A stretch of 64,000 bases of DNA from positions 787,767-851,766 of the forward strand of contig VXAZ01000475.1 in the NCBI GenBank assembly GCA_013399875.1, in the 5' to 3' direction. Position 1 is the stretch's first letter, and each line of letters starts with the position of its first letter. The notes under the pieces were generated by a model. It was not told where the DNA came from. It saw nothing but the letters and a program-made list of their open reading frames with translations, and did not search any database. Source of the DNA: Gymnorhina tibicen (lineage: Eukaryota; Chordata; Aves; Passeriformes; Artamidae). The position numbers and the translations under genes are program-made. Positions 61,776 to 64,000 of this stretch are shown in pieces.

Positions 61776-64000
61776 CTTAAGCCCAAATCCACAAAAGGAT
61801 TCTATATTTAGAAGTAGGATTAAAGTGGGATTTACAAGTCCAGAACTGAGGTCCCCAGACTACCTGCCTTGCTGTCACCAACTTTAGAGGTACAACTCTT
61901 TTCCACATCAAAGTTCCCCAGACCAAAGACTTGCATTTGCTTGTACAGAGAATTCCATTTTCAGCAAGACTGAGTGACTCAGTATCTGGTTCATGTTTGC
62001 ACCACCCTGGAGTCAATCAGGAGGAAAGGCAGATGGAGGATGGAGGGATGCAGTTTAGAGCACATGGCCTTTTCAACACCATCAGATCAATTCTTGCAAA
62101 CCTACAGCACCAACTGCCACCTTCCTTTAAAATGAAAAGGACAGAGGAAACTGAAAAAAACACAGCACTATAGCACCTCCTCTTTTTCTACTTCAATCAA
62201 TAGTTAAAGCACTCTGAAAATCACAGTTATGGAGGTTCATTTGCAATTTCATTCTTCCAATTAAAAAAAAAGCACTCACCCACCAAGGTGGTTAATTCCA
62301 ACATTGTTCATCCACTCAACAGGTTGGACAATGTGCACAATCAAAGCTTTCTAAAACCTAGCACTAACATAAATGATAAAATAAAAAAATCTATAAAAAA
62401 CCCTTTTGATAGACCATTAGATAGGCTTTTTGAGTCACAAAGGGCCTGGAAACTGCCTATGGGACCCCTAGGAAGTATCTCACCTTTGCAACCTGCAACA
62501 AATATTCATGGAATGGGGTAGTGACTGAAATGAGCACTTTGAGAGAGAAGAGCTCTTCTGTGGGCCACAGAATCTGAAGATATTGTTAACAAATTATAAT
62601 GATCCGGAATAATTTACAAGTAAGGTATTAAGACTCTCTTAAGAGAACAGGATATGGGTTCATGACCCCAAGGCACATCACAACTCTGAACTTTCCCCTT
62701 CCCCACCCATAGTGATGAGTGATCTTTTCTTCAAGTACAAAGCAAAGGACCCCGAATGTTTTTTCAGCCTTTGTTTGTGGGGAAGTTATTGTTGGTTTGG
62801 TTTTTTTTTTTTTTGAAAGGAGTGACTTTTGCACTATTGTATTTCCATTATTCTTTCAAAGGGCACTTACTATCAGAACCAATTCTACACAGTGAATTCC
62901 AAAAATGGTAAAGAAGTTACTTGTAAGCAAAGAACGGCATGCTGAATTTTTCTCCCACCTCCCAGAGTGTATAAAACAAAATTGTCGCTGGTGGATAGTC
63001 TCTAGAGCATACAAGCTTTTTGTAGGGTTATAGGTTCCCCTGCAGCAGTCAAACACCTAACACATTGGTATAGCACAGAGAGCTATAGCAGATTTCTTGT
63101 TCTGTGCATCAGTCAAGTCTCTGTGTTGTGTGCTCTATTGTAATGAAAGTTTCAGAAATAAAACACAACCACTAAAAATATTAGACTATGTAATTATTAT
63201 GAAAGATTAATCAGGAGACTGATTTTGGATCTAAAAGAAAATGCTAATATTAAGAAAAAAAAAAATTACTCCTGGAACTCACAGCTTGTGTATAGAGACA
63301 CAATGCCTAGCAGCTCACCCTAGGTGATAGTGGGAGTGTTTCAACACAGAGCACTGATTTCATCCATATTATCTTTAAAGACCTAAGCACCATGTGAGGA
63401 ATTGACACTATACACAGCAAAATCATAACAGGTGCATAAGAGGCACTTGTGCAAAATGACATGGACCTTTATCACACACACAGATGACACATTAATAAAT
63501 ATGAATAAATATGAATAATAATAAATATAATAAATATAGTCAGATACCTGAAGGTTTCAGACAGTCCACTGTATGTGCTCTTTTCGTGTTCAGCTTCCCA
63601 GAAAGTTTTCAGTTTCACGCACAAATAAAACCATGCCCTCCTCCTGTTTCTTAGAGGCCACAGAGATTAGGAAAACAAAGTGTTTATCTTAATATGTTTG
63701 TCTTGATTTCAGACTCTGTGAGAATTTTCTCACATCATTTTTAAATATCAGATACAAGTAGCTCCCTTTAGATAGCAAGTTTTAAATCAATACAAAACTA
63801 TATTTTCTATTTAACTTTGTTCAAACTTGTGTTAACAATATTAGATATGACTTTCATGCATTAGTTAATGACTAACTATGCAAAATCAACACCCAACCAG
63901 TCCAGACAGAAAAAAATATCAGAGTAACCAGACTAAATATTTCTCTGTTCTGTGGAAAATTATGAGTCTACAGAGGAAGAACCAAAAAAAAAAAAAAAAA
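61776..64000. other. Non-genic stretch
   Basis: I see no gene. An AT-rich (AATAAATATG)-like run lies at 63492-63538, a poly-T run at about 62800-62813, and a 17-base A run closes the window at 63984-64000. Whether that last run is longer cannot be seen. Confidence 0.5.
63492..63538 (+). repeat. AATAAATATG-type microsatellite
   Basis: Short imperfect units (TAAATATGAA, then TAATAATAAATA) over about 47 bases. Confidence 0.8.

Noticed and set aside
1..64000. tRNA, rRNA, CRISPR array, operon or plasmid-type features
   Set aside because: None was seen. The repeats and composition are those of a vertebrate nuclear genome; short tRNA or small nucleolar RNA genes could be missed by eye.

Overview
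The window looks like a stretch of bird chromosome, probably a songbird or other neoavian. It is AT-rich and low in coding content. It carries 5'-truncated CR1-type LINE fragments with the 3' end typical of birds, several LTR copies of avian endogenous retrovirus type, and old amniote LINE relics. No bacterial, organellar or viral gene organisation is present. I found no complete protein-coding gene, rRNA or tRNA. Long open frames are rare and lie in GC-rich repeat DNA or a CpG island, or look like chance. The window is best read as a gene desert or the inside of a very large intron.

Layout. 1-5570 is AT-rich single-copy DNA with two perfect inverted repeats. 5575-5775 is an isolated CpG island. 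5900-19900 is mostly featureless, with an old CR1/L3-type relic at 14236-14490 and several splice-bounded open segments. 19925-21463 is an LTR element with a 5-bp target-site duplication, interrupted by a 439-base assembly gap whose two sides repeat the same 309 bases. 21470-44160 is mostly single-copy DNA with short CR1 tails at 33091, 38066 and 42953 and a TA-rich tract at 43061. 44173-44532 is a compact minus-strand LTR with a 6-bp duplication. 44540-55100 is AT-rich, with a TA microsatellite at 49384. 55109-55899 is another LTR with a 5-bp duplication. 57150-58170 is an old LINE relic that still shows reverse-transcriptase motifs in one frame. 59040-60208 is a long plus-strand LTR with internal repeats. 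60209-64000 holds further old relics and ends in a 17-base A run.

Nothing here forms a pathway or operon. The best supported content is the record of transposition: four LTR copies, of which three still have exact target-site duplications, and at least six LINE fragments of different ages. A few segments with good splice signals and an open frame are reported as low-confidence exon candidates. I do not recognise their products.
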